64,000 nucleotides of DNA from DASXRA01 sp963737425 (GCA_963737425.1 CAVTSX010000010.1:62001-126000); one strand, 5' to 3'. Positions 1 to 8,393 are shown, counted from the first letter of the stretch. A program made the numbers and translations. The notes: generated from the sequence alone by a model not told the origin.

Positions 1-81
1 GACGACGTACGGACCGTCCGGCCAGGGCAGCACGATGTGCAGGAACGGGCCGACCGTCTGCGACGGTGTGGACTCAGGCAC
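1..81 (-). CDS. pcaG: Protocatechuate 3,4-dioxygenase alpha subunit, N-terminal fragment
   Basis: Only the first 27 codons are in the window; the gene runs off the left edge. Reading leftward from a GTG at 81, the peptide begins VPESTPSQTVGPFLHIVLPW. The TPSQTVGPF stretch is the usual opening of the alpha subunit of the non-haem iron dioxygenase that ring-cleaves protocatechuate in the beta-ketoadipate pathway. The start overlaps the end of pcaH by 8 bp, the normal pcaH-pcaG arrangement, so the two are probably translationally coupled. The alpha subunit contributes to the active site but does not hold the iron. The assignment rests on a short stretch plus context, which together are convincing. 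Confidence 0.85.
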   Translation of the reverse strand, partial: MPESTPSQTVGPFLHIVLPWPDGPYVV

Positions 82-787
82 GGCCGGCCTCGAACGGGAT
101 CTGCTCGCGCCCGCGCAGCACGATGTCGAACCGGAACCCGAGCGCCCACTCCGGCGTCGTCGCGTCGTGGTCGTAGCCGCTGACCAGGCGAGCCCGGGCC
201 TTCTCGTCCGGCACCGAGTTGAAGATCGGGTCCTGGGCGAACAGCGGATCGTCCGGGAAGTACATCTGCGTGACCAGCCGCTGGGTGAACGCCTGCCCGA
301 ACACCGAGAAGTGGATGTGCGCCGGGCGCCAGGCGTTGTGGTGGTTCTTCCACGGGTAGGCGCCGGGCCGGATCGTCGTGAACCGGTACCGGCCCTCGCG
401 GTCGGTGACGATCCGCCCGAGACCGGTGAAGTGCGGATCGAGCGGGGCGGGCCACTGGTCGGCGACGTGCGCGTACCGCCCGGCCGCGTTCGCCTGCCAG
501 ACCTCGATCAGGCTGTCGGGAACGGCGCGGCCGTCGCCGTCGAGCAGGCGCCCGTGCACGACGATGCGCTGGCCGACGGCCTCGCCGCCGTTTGCCATCG
601 TCAGGTCCGCGTCGCCGTCGACCACCCGGTCCTCGCCGAACACCGGACCGGTGAGCTCGGTGAGCCGCTGCGGCAGCAGGTGAAGTGGCCTCGTCGGATG
701 GCGAAGCCGGGTGCTGCCGTAGTCGGGAGAGTCGTACGGCGGATGCGTGCCGGGTGGGTCTGGCCGAAAGGTCGCCGGGCCGGTCAT
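74..787 (-). CDS. pcaH: Protocatechuate 3,4-dioxygenase beta subunit
   Basis: A 237-residue intradiol dioxygenase, iron-binding subunit of the enzyme that opens protocatechuate to 3-carboxy-cis,cis-muconate. Visible family features include an N-terminal HPPYDSPDYGSTRLRHP segment, IEVWQANAAGRYAH, which carries the first iron-ligand tyrosine, YPWKNHHNAWRPAHIHFSVFG, which carries a second ligand tyrosine and the two ligand histidines, and TQMYFPDDPLF. The ATG overlaps the stop of pobA by 4 bp (ATGA), and the 3' end overlaps pcaG. The three genes therefore form one leftward operon that converts 4-hydroxybenzoate to the ring-cleavage product. Length is normal for the family and no defect is visible. 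Confidence 0.95.
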   Translation of the reverse strand: MTGPATFRPDPPGTHPPYDSPDYGSTRLRHPTRPLHLLPQRLTELTGPVFGEDRVVDGDADLTMANGGEAVGQRIVVHGRLLDGDGRAVPDSLIEVWQANAAGRYAHVADQWPAPLDPHFTGLGRIVTDREGRYRFTTIRPGAYPWKNHHNAWRPAHIHFSVFGQAFTQRLVTQMYFPDDPLFAQDPIFNSVPDEKARARLVSGYDHDATTPEWALGFRFDIVLRGREQIPFEAGRA

Positions 788-1965
788 CGGTAGCTCCATC
801 CTTCTGTGTACGGCAGGCCGGTGTAGTTCTCGGCGAGCGAGGTCGCCATTGCCCGCGAGGACACGACGTATTCCAGCTGAGCCAGCGCGAGTTGCTCGCC
901 GAACTCGTCGTCTGCGGGATTGCGGTGCAGCATCGAGGTCATCCACCAGGAGAAATGCGTTGCTCTCCAGACGCGGGCCAGCGCTGTCTCGGTATAGGCG
1001 GCGAGCAGGTCGCCACGAGCGTCGGCGTAGTACGCGGCGAGCGCGCGGGCAAGCACGCGCACGTCGGCGACCGCGAGGTTCATGCCCTTCGCGCCGGTGG
1101 GCGGCACGATGTGCGCGGCATCTCCGGCGAGGAGCAGCCGGCCGAACTGCATCGGTGTCACGACGACGCTGCGCATCGGCGTGATCCCCTTGTCGAGCAC
1201 CGGGCCCTCGGCGAGGGTGAACCCCGAGTCGTCCGCGAACCGTTCGTGCAACTCCGCCCAGATCCGATCGTCGGGCCATGCGCCGAGATCCTCGTCCGGG
1301 GCAACCTGCAGGTACATCCGGGTTATCGACGGCGAACGCATCGAGTGCAGTGCGAATCCGCGTTCGTGGCGCGCGTAGATGAGCTCGTCCGACGACGGCG
1401 GCGCCTCCGCGAGGATGCCGAGCCACGCGTACGGATAGCTGCGCTCGTAGATCTTGCCCGTGCCCGGCGGTCGATACGTCCGGCTGATGCCGTGGAATCC
1501 GTCGGCGCCGACGACGAAATCGCACTCGATCGGGTCGCTTCCTCGAGCACTGATCCGCGGGCGCTCGCCGTCGAGATCGTGCAGCGTCACGTCCTCGACT
1601 TCGAAGCGCACATCGCCGCCCGCGTCGAGCCGGGCTGCGATCAGGTCCTTCACGACCTCCTGCTGGCCGTAGACGGTGATCGAGCGCCCAATCAGCGCGG
1701 CGAAGTCGATGCGTTGCCCGCGGCGGGCGAACCGCAGCTCGGTCCCGTCGTGCCGCAATCCCTCGGCGTCGAGGCGCTTGCCGACTCCGGCCTCGCGCAG
1801 CGTCTGCGCCGCGCCGTGTTCGAGGACGCCGGCTCGCACCCGGTGCTCGACGTAGTCGCGATCGCGGCACTCCAGCACGACGCTCTCGACGCCCTGCAGG
1901 TGCAGCAGGTGCGAGAGCAGCAGCCCCGCCGGTCCGGCGCCGACGATGCCAACCTGGGTGCGCAT
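784..1965 (-). CDS. pobA: 4-hydroxybenzoate 3-monooxygenase
   Basis: A 393-residue flavoprotein hydroxylase (class A, PHBH) that makes protocatechuate from 4-hydroxybenzoate using NAD(P)H and oxygen, feeding the pcaHG product encoded directly downstream. The N-terminus has the FAD dinucleotide motif VGIVGAGPAGLLLS. The middle has the VVGADGFHGISR motif, and the second FAD-ribityl motif is GDAAHIVPPTGAKGMNLA. The length matches PobA enzymes. It is the first gene of the leftward pobA-pcaH-pcaG operon. It lies head to head with an IclR-type regulator, with 94 bp between start codons and an inverted repeat in that gap, so control by the divergent regulator is likely. Confidence 0.95.
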   Translation of the reverse strand: MRTQVGIVGAGPAGLLLSHLLHLQGVESVVLECRDRDYVEHRVRAGVLEHGAAQTLREAGVGKRLDAEGLRHDGTELRFARRGQRIDFAALIGRSITVYGQQEVVKDLIAARLDAGGDVRFEVEDVTLHDLDGERPRISARGSDPIECDFVVGADGFHGISRTYRPPGTGKIYERSYPYAWLGILAEAPPSSDELIYARHERGFALHSMRSPSITRMYLQVAPDEDLGAWPDDRIWAELHERFADDSGFTLAEGPVLDKGITPMRSVVVTPMQFGRLLLAGDAAHIVPPTGAKGMNLAVADVRVLARALAAYYADARGDLLAAYTETALARVWRATHFSWWMTSMLHRNPADDEFGEQLALAQLEYVVSSRAMATSLAENYTGLPYTEGWSYR

Positions 1966-2027
1966 TTCGCCTCCTCATCGGCCGCGCCGTCCAGCCTGCT
2001 GGGCCGGGCCGGTGTGTCGCGCCTAGA

Positions 2028-2044
2028 CTTCCGCTGAACGGAAG
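2028..2044. promoter_or_regulatory. Inverted repeat in the pobA / IclR divergent promoter
   Basis: CTTCCG-ctgaa-CGGAAG is a perfect 6-bp dyad 16 bp upstream of the regulator's ATG and 63 bp upstream of pobA. IclR-family operators are often short TTCCG...CGGAA-like palindromes, so this is a good candidate binding site for the adjacent regulator. Inferred from position and symmetry only. Confidence 0.55.
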
Positions 2045-2059
2045 ACGGGGTGGGCCGCG

Positions 2060-2809
2060 ATGGGCGACACGGTCACCAGCAGGGTGCTCGGCATCCTCGG
2101 CGCGTTCACCGCGGAGCATCCCCAATTGCCGCTCGCGCAGATCAGCCGCCGCACCGGGCTGCCGCTCACGACGACGCACCGCCTCGTGGGTGAGCTGGCC
2201 CGCTGGGGCGCGCTCGAACGCGACGATTCGGGTAGTTACCGGATCGGGCTGCGGCTGTGGGAAGCGGCCAGCCTCGCGCCGCGCAGCGTCGGGCTGCGCG
2301 AAGCCGCACTGCCGTTCCTCGAGGATCTGTACGAGGCGACGCACCAGAACGTCCAGCTCGCGGTCCTCGACGGTACCGATGCCCTCTACATCGAGCGCAT
2401 CGCCGGACGCGACGCGGTGCACGTCATAACCCGTCCCGGCGGGCGCCTGCCGTTGCACGCCACCGGCGTCGGTCTCGTCCTGCTGGCCTACGCCGCGGAC
2501 GACGTGCTCGAACGCGTCCTGCGCGCGCCGCTTCGGCGCTACACGCGCCGTACCATCACGGACCCGGGCCGCCTGCGCCGCGAACTCGCCGAAGTGCGGC
2601 GCACCGGCTTCGCGATCAGCCGCCGGCAGATCGAGTTGATCTCGATCTCGGTGGCTGCGCCGATCCGTTCTGCCGGGCACGTGGTAGCGGCACTGTCGGT
2701 GGTCGTGCCTTCGACGGAGGCCGACGTTCGCCGCTACATCCCGGCCGTAGTGGCCGGCGCGCACGGCATCTCACGCACGCTGAGCGCGCCCGACCGGCGC
2801 AGCGGGTGA
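2060..2809 (+). CDS. IclR-family transcriptional regulator (probable regulator of pobA-pcaHG)
   Basis: A 249-residue protein with the IclR layout. The N-terminal winged helix-turn-helix (about residues 1-65) contains VLGILGAFTAEHPQLPLAQI, RRTGLPLTTTHRLVGEL and RIGLRLWEAA. The C-terminal effector domain (about 80-245) includes YIERIAGRDAVHVITRPGGRLPLHATGVG and ISVAAPIRSAGHVVAALSVVVP. These proteins sense small aromatic or organic acids. Divergent placement from pobA suggests 4-hydroxybenzoate or protocatechuate as effector, which is inference. An SD-like gacggggtggg lies just before the ATG. The 3' end overlaps the convergent sigma-factor gene by 39 bp. Confidence 0.9.
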   Translation: MGDTVTSRVLGILGAFTAEHPQLPLAQISRRTGLPLTTTHRLVGELARWGALERDDSGSYRIGLRLWEAASLAPRSVGLREAALPFLEDLYEATHQNVQLAVLDGTDALYIERIAGRDAVHVITRPGGRLPLHATGVGLVLLAYAADDVLERVLRAPLRRYTRRTITDPGRLRRELAEVRRTGFAISRRQIELISISVAAPIRSAGHVVAALSVVVPSTEADVRRYIPAVVAGAHGISRTLSAPDRRSG

Positions 2810-3751
2810 CTTGCCCCGCAACCGCGCTGGCCGGGCGTCGCGCTGCTTGCCCGCCGTGCGGCCTCGACTGCCCGGCGGTGCGCTCCCGCCGGAAAGCCCG
2901 GTGAGCTTGTCAGGGTTGACGACGAGGCGCAGTTGGAGGATCCGGCCATCCGCGATGCCCACGGTCATCGCGCCTGCCGGCGTGCCGGCCAGGGTGAAGC
3001 GCAGCGCCGGCTCGCCGTTCACGATCGCGTGCTCAGATTCCAGACCGGCCATGTCGGGCCTGGCGATGACGCCGAGCAGCCATTGCGCGACATGACGGTC
3101 GCCGTGCACCGGGCGCCGGGCCGCGGAGATCTTTCCGCCGCCGTCCGCCCACGCGGTGACGTCGGGAGCGAGCAGTGCCATCACCGCGTTGATGTCACCA
3201 CCGGCGCAAGCCAAGCGGAACTGTTCGAGCACGTCCCGCTGCCGCACGGCGTCGGTGTCGAAGCGCGGCTGCCTGGCGGCAACGTGCTCGCGGGCGCGAT
3301 GCGCGGCCTGGCGCACCGTCGGCTCGGCACGATCGAGCGCCGCGGCGATTTCGCCGTAGCCGTAAGCAAATACCTCGCGCAGCAGAAAGACCGCCCGTTC
3401 GAGCGGCGACAGCGTCTCGAGCACGATCAGCAGCGCCATCGACACCGAGTCGGCGAGCTCGGCTTCGTCGGCGATGTCCGGTGTGGTGAGCAACGGTTCG
3501 GGCAGCCAGGGCCCGACATAAGCTTCGCGCTGCGCGCGCGCCGACTGCAGCCGGTTCATCGACAGATTCGTGACGGTGCGCACCAGGTACGCCTTCGGGT
3601 GCTCCACCCGCGACTGGTCAACCGCGGCCCAACGCAGCCAGGCGTCCTGCACGACGTCCTCGGCATCCGCGACGCTGCCCAGCATGCGGTAGGCCGTGCC
3701 GAACAGCAGTCGGCGGTGCCGCTCGAACACGTCGTCGGGCCCTGCCTTCAC
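2771..3751 (-). CDS. ECF41-type sigma factor with fused SnoaL-like domain (SigJ-like)
   Basis: A 326-residue extracytoplasmic-function sigma factor. Region 2 spans FERHRRLLFGTAYRMLGSVADAEDVVQDAWLRW and region 4 spans LSPLERAVFLLREVFAYGYGEIAAAL. A long C-terminal NTF2/SnoaL-like domain follows, with QFRLACAGGDINAVMALLAPDVTAWADGGGK and a late NPDKLT segment. In the ECF41 group this extension regulates activity in place of an anti-sigma factor. I chose the GTG at 3751 (VKAGPDDVFERH) rather than an upstream start at 3790 because the conserved core begins right after it. No COE partner gene (carboxymuconolactone decarboxylase, oxidoreductase or epimerase) lies beside it. It lies downstream of egtD in the same direction. 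Confidence 0.88.
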   Translation of the reverse strand: MKAGPDDVFERHRRLLFGTAYRMLGSVADAEDVVQDAWLRWAAVDQSRVEHPKAYLVRTVTNLSMNRLQSARAQREAYVGPWLPEPLLTTPDIADEAELADSVSMALLIVLETLSPLERAVFLLREVFAYGYGEIAAALDRAEPTVRQAAHRAREHVAARQPRFDTDAVRQRDVLEQFRLACAGGDINAVMALLAPDVTAWADGGGKISAARRPVHGDRHVAQWLLGVIARPDMAGLESEHAIVNGEPALRFTLAGTPAGAMTVGIADGRILQLRLVVNPDKLTGLSGGSAPPGSRGRTAGKQRDARPARLRGKSPAAPVGRAQRA

Positions 3752-3835
3752 GCCGCCAGCCTGCCATCGTCGTGCCCGGTCAACACCCACTCGCCCCCGC
3801 GCGCACGATTGCCATGTGGTCTGTCATGACCATTG

Positions 3836-3862
3836 GACAAACGCGCTCACCGGGACGTGACA
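3836..3862 (-). promoter_or_regulatory. ECF41-like promoter upstream of the sigma gene
   Basis: Read leftward, the gap between egtD and the sigma gene holds TGTCACG (3862-3856), exactly 16 nt, then TGTC (3839-3836). The ECF41 consensus as I recall it is TGTCACA-n16-CGTC, so two positions differ and the spacing is exact. This would make the sigma gene self-controlled. The match could be chance. Confidence 0.4.
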
Positions 3863-3876
3863 CGCCATGGCCCGGC

Positions 3877-4848
3877 TCACACCGCCGTCGACAAAGACAG
3901 CCCGAAACGCCCCTCCGAGTCCGTCCACCAATGGGTGAGGTCGAAACCGGACGAAGCCAGCTCCGCAGCGATACCGTCGCGCCGGAACTTCGCGGACACC
4001 TCGGTGCGCATCTGCTCGCCCTCGCCGAACGCGACGTCGAGGCCGAGCAGTTCGACGCGCACCCGCTGGGCGGTAGTCGAGCGCAGCCGCATCTCGATCC
4101 ACTCGGCGTCCGCGTCCCACACGGCGACGTGCTCGAAGGCATCCGGATCGAAATCGGCCTTCAATTCCCGGTTGATGACGTGCAGGACGTTCTTGTTGAA
4201 CTCAGCGGTGACGCCCGCCGCGTCGTCGTATGCCGGAACGAGCACATCCGGGCTTTTCATCAGATCGGTGCCCAGCAGCAGCATCTCGCCGGGCTGCAGA
4301 GTGGCCCGAACATCACGCAGGAAGCGGGCCCGCTCGTGCGGGACCAGGTTGCCGATCGTGCCGCCGAGGAAGGCGATCATGCGCCGGCCGCCGTCGGGAA
4401 GCCGGTCGAGGTGCTCCTCGAAGTCGGCGACGACGGCATGCACGGTAAGGCCCGGGTACTCGGCGAGGACGCTGACTGCGGCCTGGCGCAGGGCGGCCTC
4501 GGACACGTCGACCGGGACGTAGCGGCGCAGGGTTTCGCCGGTGCGCAGCGCGTCGAGCAGCAGGCGGGTCTTCTCCGCCGAGCCTGCGCCGAGTTCGACG
4601 AGCGTGTCGGCGCGCGACACGGACGCGATCTCGCCGGCCCGCGCGTCGAGAATCGAGCGCTCGGCGCGGGTCGGGTAGTACTCGGGCAGCCGGGTGATCT
4701 GCTCGAACAGTTCGCTACCCCGCTCGTCGTAGAACCACTTGGGCGGAAGCCACTTCGGCGTCGCGGTCAACCCGCGCAGGGCGTCGGCGCGCAGGGCAGC
4801 GCTGAGGAAGTCGGGTGGGAGATGGTTGTCGACGACGAGATTCGTCAT
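3877..4848 (-). CDS. egtD: L-histidine N-alpha-methyltransferase
   Basis: A 323-residue SAM-dependent enzyme that trimethylates histidine to hercynine, the first committed step to ergothioneine. The N-terminus shows the EgtD opening LPPDFLSAALRADALRGLTA and the substrate-pocket segment PPKWFYDERGSELFEQITRLPEYYPTRAE. The SAM motif is LVELGAGSAEKTRLLL. FLGGTIGNLVPHER and AEFNKNVLHVINREL further match the family. The ATG overlaps the egtC stop by 4 bp, so it is the last gene of egtABCD. An egtE-type PLP lyase does not follow as it does in mycobacteria; the final cleavage step must be encoded elsewhere or done by another enzyme. Confidence 0.95.
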   Translation of the reverse strand: MTNLVVDNHLPPDFLSAALRADALRGLTATPKWLPPKWFYDERGSELFEQITRLPEYYPTRAERSILDARAGEIASVSRADTLVELGAGSAEKTRLLLDALRTGETLRRYVPVDVSEAALRQAAVSVLAEYPGLTVHAVVADFEEHLDRLPDGGRRMIAFLGGTIGNLVPHERARFLRDVRATLQPGEMLLLGTDLMKSPDVLVPAYDDAAGVTAEFNKNVLHVINRELKADFDPDAFEHVAVWDADAEWIEMRLRSTTAQRVRVELLGLDVAFGEGEQMRTEVSAKFRRDGIAAELASSGFDLTHWWTDSEGRFGLSLSTAV

Positions 4849-5600
4849 GGGCCTTTCCTCGGATTCAACGGAGTGACGCGCACGCCGTCGGGCGTGGCGG
4901 TGAGCAAGCTGCGGTCGGGAACGTCCTGCCAGCCCGGTTCCTCGTCGGAGGGTTCGGACGCGACGAGGACGCCGAGCCGATCGGCGCGCCAGCACAGGGT
5001 GTCGCCCCAGGTGGTCGCGGCGATCAGGTCGCCGTCCATGGCCAGCAGGTTCAGCCGCGCGGTGGGTGCCGCCTCGGCGGCGTCCGCGACGGTGGTGGCG
5101 AGAGCATCGGCCAGTGGCGTGCCGCCTTCGAGCAGCGAGTGGACGAGCGCCCAGAGCAGCGCGGAGTCGCTGGACGCGTCCAGATGCAGCAGCCGTTGCG
5201 GCGGTAGCGCGGCGGCCAGGCCCGCCGCACACGACGGCCACCCCGGCATCGCGCCGTTGTGGCTGAACAGCCAGCGCCCGTCGCGGAACGGCGCCGCGGC
5301 CGACTCGGCATGGCCCATACCGTCCGTGCCCGAACGCACCGCCGCGAGCACCGCGCCGGAACGCACCACCCGGGCGAGTTCCGGCAGGTTCGCGTCCGTC
5401 CACATGGGACGGTCTCGGCGATACCGTGCCGGCACAGGATCACCGGGCACGTACCAGCCGACGCCGAACCCGTCGGCGTTGAGTAGGCCGTTGCGCTGAC
5501 GCCGCGGTGCCCAGGACTGGCGCAGCAGCCCGAACGGCGGGTCGAGCAGAAGTTCGCGCAGCGCAACCGGCGGCCCCAGATACGCGACGTGCCTACACAT
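4845..5600 (-). CDS. egtC: Gamma-glutamyl-hercynylcysteine sulfoxide hydrolase
   Basis: A 251-residue class II (Ntn-type) glutamine-amidotransferase-like hydrolase that removes glutamate from the gamma-glutamylcysteine-hercynine sulfoxide conjugate. The start was set at the ATG giving MCRHVAYLG, because removal of Met must expose Cys2, the N-terminal nucleophile; an open frame extends 30 codons further upstream but would bury it. Other family features are NADGFGVGWY, the W-FSHNGAMPGW segment, LHLDASSDSALLWALVH and WRADRLGVLVASEP. It overlaps egtB by 8 bp and egtD by 4 bp. This is an Ntn hydrolase, not a biosynthetic amidotransferase. Confidence 0.95.
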   Translation of the reverse strand: MCRHVAYLGPPVALRELLLDPPFGLLRQSWAPRRQRNGLLNADGFGVGWYVPGDPVPARYRRDRPMWTDANLPELARVVRSGAVLAAVRSGTDGMGHAESAAAPFRDGRWLFSHNGAMPGWPSCAAGLAAALPPQRLLHLDASSDSALLWALVHSLLEGGTPLADALATTVADAAEAAPTARLNLLAMDGDLIAATTWGDTLCWRADRLGVLVASEPSDEEPGWQDVPDRSLLTATPDGVRVTPLNPRKGP

Positions 5601-6918
5601 CGGCGGCGTCGCGGGCGCAACGGAATCCGGCGAAGATCTGGCGGCGGATCGGATAGTCCCAGTTGCGGAACGTGCCGCGAACCGCGGCACGGTCGGCGGC
5701 CCATGAGCCGCCGCGCAGCACCTTGTACTCGTCGCCGAAGAAGACCTCGGAGTACTCGCGGTACGGGAACGCGACGAAGCCGGGCGGCCGGGCGAATTCG
5801 CTCGAGGTCCACTCCCAGACGTCGCCGATCAGCTGATGGACGCCGAGTGGTGAAGCGCCACCGGGATACGACCCGACCGGCGCGGGCTGCAGGTACGCGC
5901 CGCCCAGGTTGGCGTGCGCAGGCGTCGGATCGTCGTCGCCCCACGGGTAACGCCGGGACCGGCCGCTCGCGGGATCCCATCGGGCCGCCTTCTCCCATTC
6001 GGCCTCGCTCGGCAGCCGCTTGCCGGCCCACCGGGCGTAGGCGTCGGCCTCGAACCAGCACACGTGCTGCACCGGCTCGTCCACGGGCACGGGCTCGTCG
6101 AGGCCGAAGCGGTTCCGCCACCACTGGCCGCCCTCGCGGCGCCAGAACAGCGGGCCGGACAGCCCGGTCGAGGTACGGTGCGCCCAACCCTCGGCCGCCC
6201 ACCAGCGCGGATCGTCATAGCCGCCGGACTCGATGAACGCGATGTAGTCGCCGTTGGAAACGGGCACCGTGTCAATCCAATACGCCGGCGTATGGACCGG
6301 GCGCGCGGGCCGCTCGTTGTCGAGCGCCCACGGCTCGACATCGGTGCCCATCGTGAACGTCCCGGCGGGAACCAGCACCTCACCCGGCAGGTCGGTGTCG
6401 CGGCGCGGACGCGGCGGCTCGGCATGCAGCGCCGGTGCACCGGTACGCAGTTGATGCGTGGCGAGCATCGTCTCGTCGTGTTGCTGCTCGTGCTGGACGA
6501 TCATGCCGAAGGCGAAGCCCTGATCGAGTAGGCGCCGGCCCTCGAGCGGAGAACGTTCGAGCACGTCGAGCACCTTGTCGCGCACGGTGCCGACATACGA
6601 TCGCGCCTCGGACGGGGCGAGTAGCGGCAACGAGGGCCGGTCGCGCCGCGGGTGCTGGAACGCGTCGTAGAGGCTGTCGATGTCGGCGCGGACCGGTTCG
6701 CGGCCACCCACGTCGCGCACCAGCCAGAGTTCCTCCTGGTTGCCGATGTGCGCGTAGTCCCACACGAGCGGCGACATGAGCGGTGAGTGCTGGCGAATCA
6801 GGTCGTCGGTGTCGACGGCATCGGTGAGCGCCTTGCTGCGCAGGCGCGTTCTGGTCAGTTCGTCGGCGATGTAGGCCCGCAAGGCCTCGGTACTGTCGGG
6901 TGCGGTGATGACGGTCAT
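5593..6918 (-). CDS. egtB: Hercynine oxygenase (sulfoxide synthase)
   Basis: A 441-residue non-haem iron enzyme that couples hercynine to gamma-glutamylcysteine with oxygen. An N-terminal DinB-like part supplies the iron ligands: His57 in DYAHIGNQEELW, and His143 and His147 in QHEQQHDETM. A C-terminal formylglycine-generating-enzyme-like domain (about 185-438) has VPAGTFTMGTD, CWFEADAYARWAGKRLPSEAEWEKAAR, GDVWEWTSSEF and KVLRGGSWAADRAAVR. Length and order match mycobacterial EgtB. The start overlaps egtA by 4 bp. Its thiol substrate is made by EgtA, encoded just upstream. Confidence 0.96.
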   Translation of the reverse strand: MTVITAPDSTEALRAYIADELTRTRLRSKALTDAVDTDDLIRQHSPLMSPLVWDYAHIGNQEELWLVRDVGGREPVRADIDSLYDAFQHPRRDRPSLPLLAPSEARSYVGTVRDKVLDVLERSPLEGRRLLDQGFAFGMIVQHEQQHDETMLATHQLRTGAPALHAEPPRPRRDTDLPGEVLVPAGTFTMGTDVEPWALDNERPARPVHTPAYWIDTVPVSNGDYIAFIESGGYDDPRWWAAEGWAHRTSTGLSGPLFWRREGGQWWRNRFGLDEPVPVDEPVQHVCWFEADAYARWAGKRLPSEAEWEKAARWDPASGRSRRYPWGDDDPTPAHANLGGAYLQPAPVGSYPGGASPLGVHQLIGDVWEWTSSEFARPPGFVAFPYREYSEVFFGDEYKVLRGGSWAADRAAVRGTFRNWDYPIRRQIFAGFRCARDAADV

Positions 6919-8207
6919 GGCCTTGCCTCCCAGTCGTCAGCGGGACAGCGCCCGCGCATCGTGTATCGGCTGGCGAAATCGGCGACTCGGGACCGGACGA
7001 AGGCCGGCTGATCAGCCAGGGCGTCCATCGCCAGTTCGAGCAGGGCCATTGCGGCTCGCGCGATCTGCGGATCGCCCAGCCCGACCCGCGCCGCGGCCGC
7101 CCAGCGTCCGGTGACGGGCTCGGTGATCGCACCGGCCGCGTCGCGTACGCGATGCGTCGCCGTGAGCGCCCAGACGACCGCAGTGGGCACGATCCACCCG
7201 TCGCCCGGCTGGGCGTCGAGGTAGCGCACCTCGAAGTGCCCGGACGCCCGTACCGGCGGGAACAGTGTCGACAGGTGATAGGCGAGATCGCCGTAGGTGG
7301 GCGGTGCGCCCAGGGCGCCGCCGAGCCAGTCGGCGAACGTGACGTCGCGCGGCGCGCTCCACGGCCCGTCGTCACGGCGCACGCACAGCAACGGAGCGTC
7401 CAGCGCGAAGCGGGCGTACTCGCGGCGGGGATCGCCACCGAGGCCCGGTGGCGCCGTGCGCAGCGGGTCGATGTCGAGCCACGAACGTTGCCGAGTTGAT
7501 CGCCAGCCGGTACTTCGGCCTGCCAGCACCGGGGAGTTCGCGAACATGGCAACGAGGGGCGGGCCCACCGCGTGCAGGGTCTGCCAGCGGCTGACGAACG
7601 AGTCGGGGCCCGCAGCGCGCCCGGCGTCCAGGCACGGCTGCACCGCTGCGGTAGAGCCCATCATGACGCGCCCGGCGGGGCTGCGCTGGTCGAAGTACGC
7701 CTCCATGGCGGCATAGCGCGGCAGGTCGAGCAACCGGGACGGGGCGCGGTAGGGATCGGTTCCCGCGCCGAGGGCGACCAGTCCGGCCTGCGTGAGCCGG
7801 CCGTTCAGCAGCCGTGCGTCAGCGGCGGCGGCGCCGATGCATTCGGTGAGGCTGCCGGCCGGGCGGCTGGAGATTTCCAGCTGACCCCCGGGCTCGACGG
7901 TGAGGGCCGAGCCGTTCGGCATGGTCGCGGCGGGGGCGGGTGAGAGTCGCAACGCCGGCGGGCACCAGGGCCCCAGCGCGGCGGCGATTCGGTTCGGCGA
8001 GAGTGGTGCGGTGGGCGTGCGGCGGTCGTGAACGTGCCATTCCAGTTCGAGGCCGACCAACTCCGGTGGACCGAGTTTGAAGCAGATCCGGGTGATGAAC
8101 GCCTCGGCTGCCTCGCGGTGCGGGATGATCTCGGCGGACTCGGTGAGCAGTTGCCTTTCGGCGCTCACCGAACCCGGACTGGACTGCGACGGTGCGATGT
8201 CAGGCAT
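6915..8207 (-). CDS. egtA: Glutamate-cysteine ligase of ergothioneine synthesis
   Basis: A 430-residue ATP-dependent gamma-glutamylcysteine synthetase (GCS2/plant-like) that makes the sulfur donor for EgtB. Family segments seen are GLELEWHVHD, LTVEPGGQLEISS, MEAYFDQRSPAGRVMMGSTAAVQPCLDAG, WRSTRQRSWLDIDPLRT and GHFEVRYLDAQPGDGW. I set the start at the ATG at 8207 (MPDIAPSQ), which has a GGAGAG ribosome site; the open frame continues 58 codons upstream without family similarity. It is the first gene of the leftward egtABCD operon. The promoter should lie in the gap above 8207. Confidence 0.94.
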   Translation of the reverse strand: MPDIAPSQSSPGSVSAERQLLTESAEIIPHREAAEAFITRICFKLGPPELVGLELEWHVHDRRTPTAPLSPNRIAAALGPWCPPALRLSPAPAATMPNGSALTVEPGGQLEISSRPAGSLTECIGAAAADARLLNGRLTQAGLVALGAGTDPYRAPSRLLDLPRYAAMEAYFDQRSPAGRVMMGSTAAVQPCLDAGRAAGPDSFVSRWQTLHAVGPPLVAMFANSPVLAGRSTGWRSTRQRSWLDIDPLRTAPPGLGGDPRREYARFALDAPLLCVRRDDGPWSAPRDVTFADWLGGALGAPPTYGDLAYHLSTLFPPVRASGHFEVRYLDAQPGDGWIVPTAVVWALTATHRVRDAAGAITEPVTGRWAAAARVGLGDPQIARAAMALLELAMDALADQPAFVRSRVADFASRYTMRGRCPADDWEARP

Positions 8208-8393
8208 TGGCTCTCCTCGCGTCCTGTACTTGCCTACTAGGGCCACCGCGTCGGCGTCCACCTTCGCGGCGAGGCGTTCACCCTCTCTTAAGGCACTGAC
8301 AACGGCGTCGATGCCGGCGTTCACCGGACGGTTTGCCCCCGTGAGACGGGAACGAAACCGCGCGGACACGGGCCTGCGCAACCGTCACCGGTC

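Noticed and set aside
685..2037. A 450-codon plus-strand frame across pobA
   Set aside because: It is the complement of pobA in a permissive high-GC frame, with no recognisable domain and no ribosome site.
74..2764. An 896-codon open frame on the minus strand running through pcaH, pobA and the IclR gene
   Set aside because: Only its end is a gene (pcaH). The upstream part is an antisense or out-of-frame reading of pobA and the IclR gene, with Arg/Ala-rich low-complexity translation and no family motifs.
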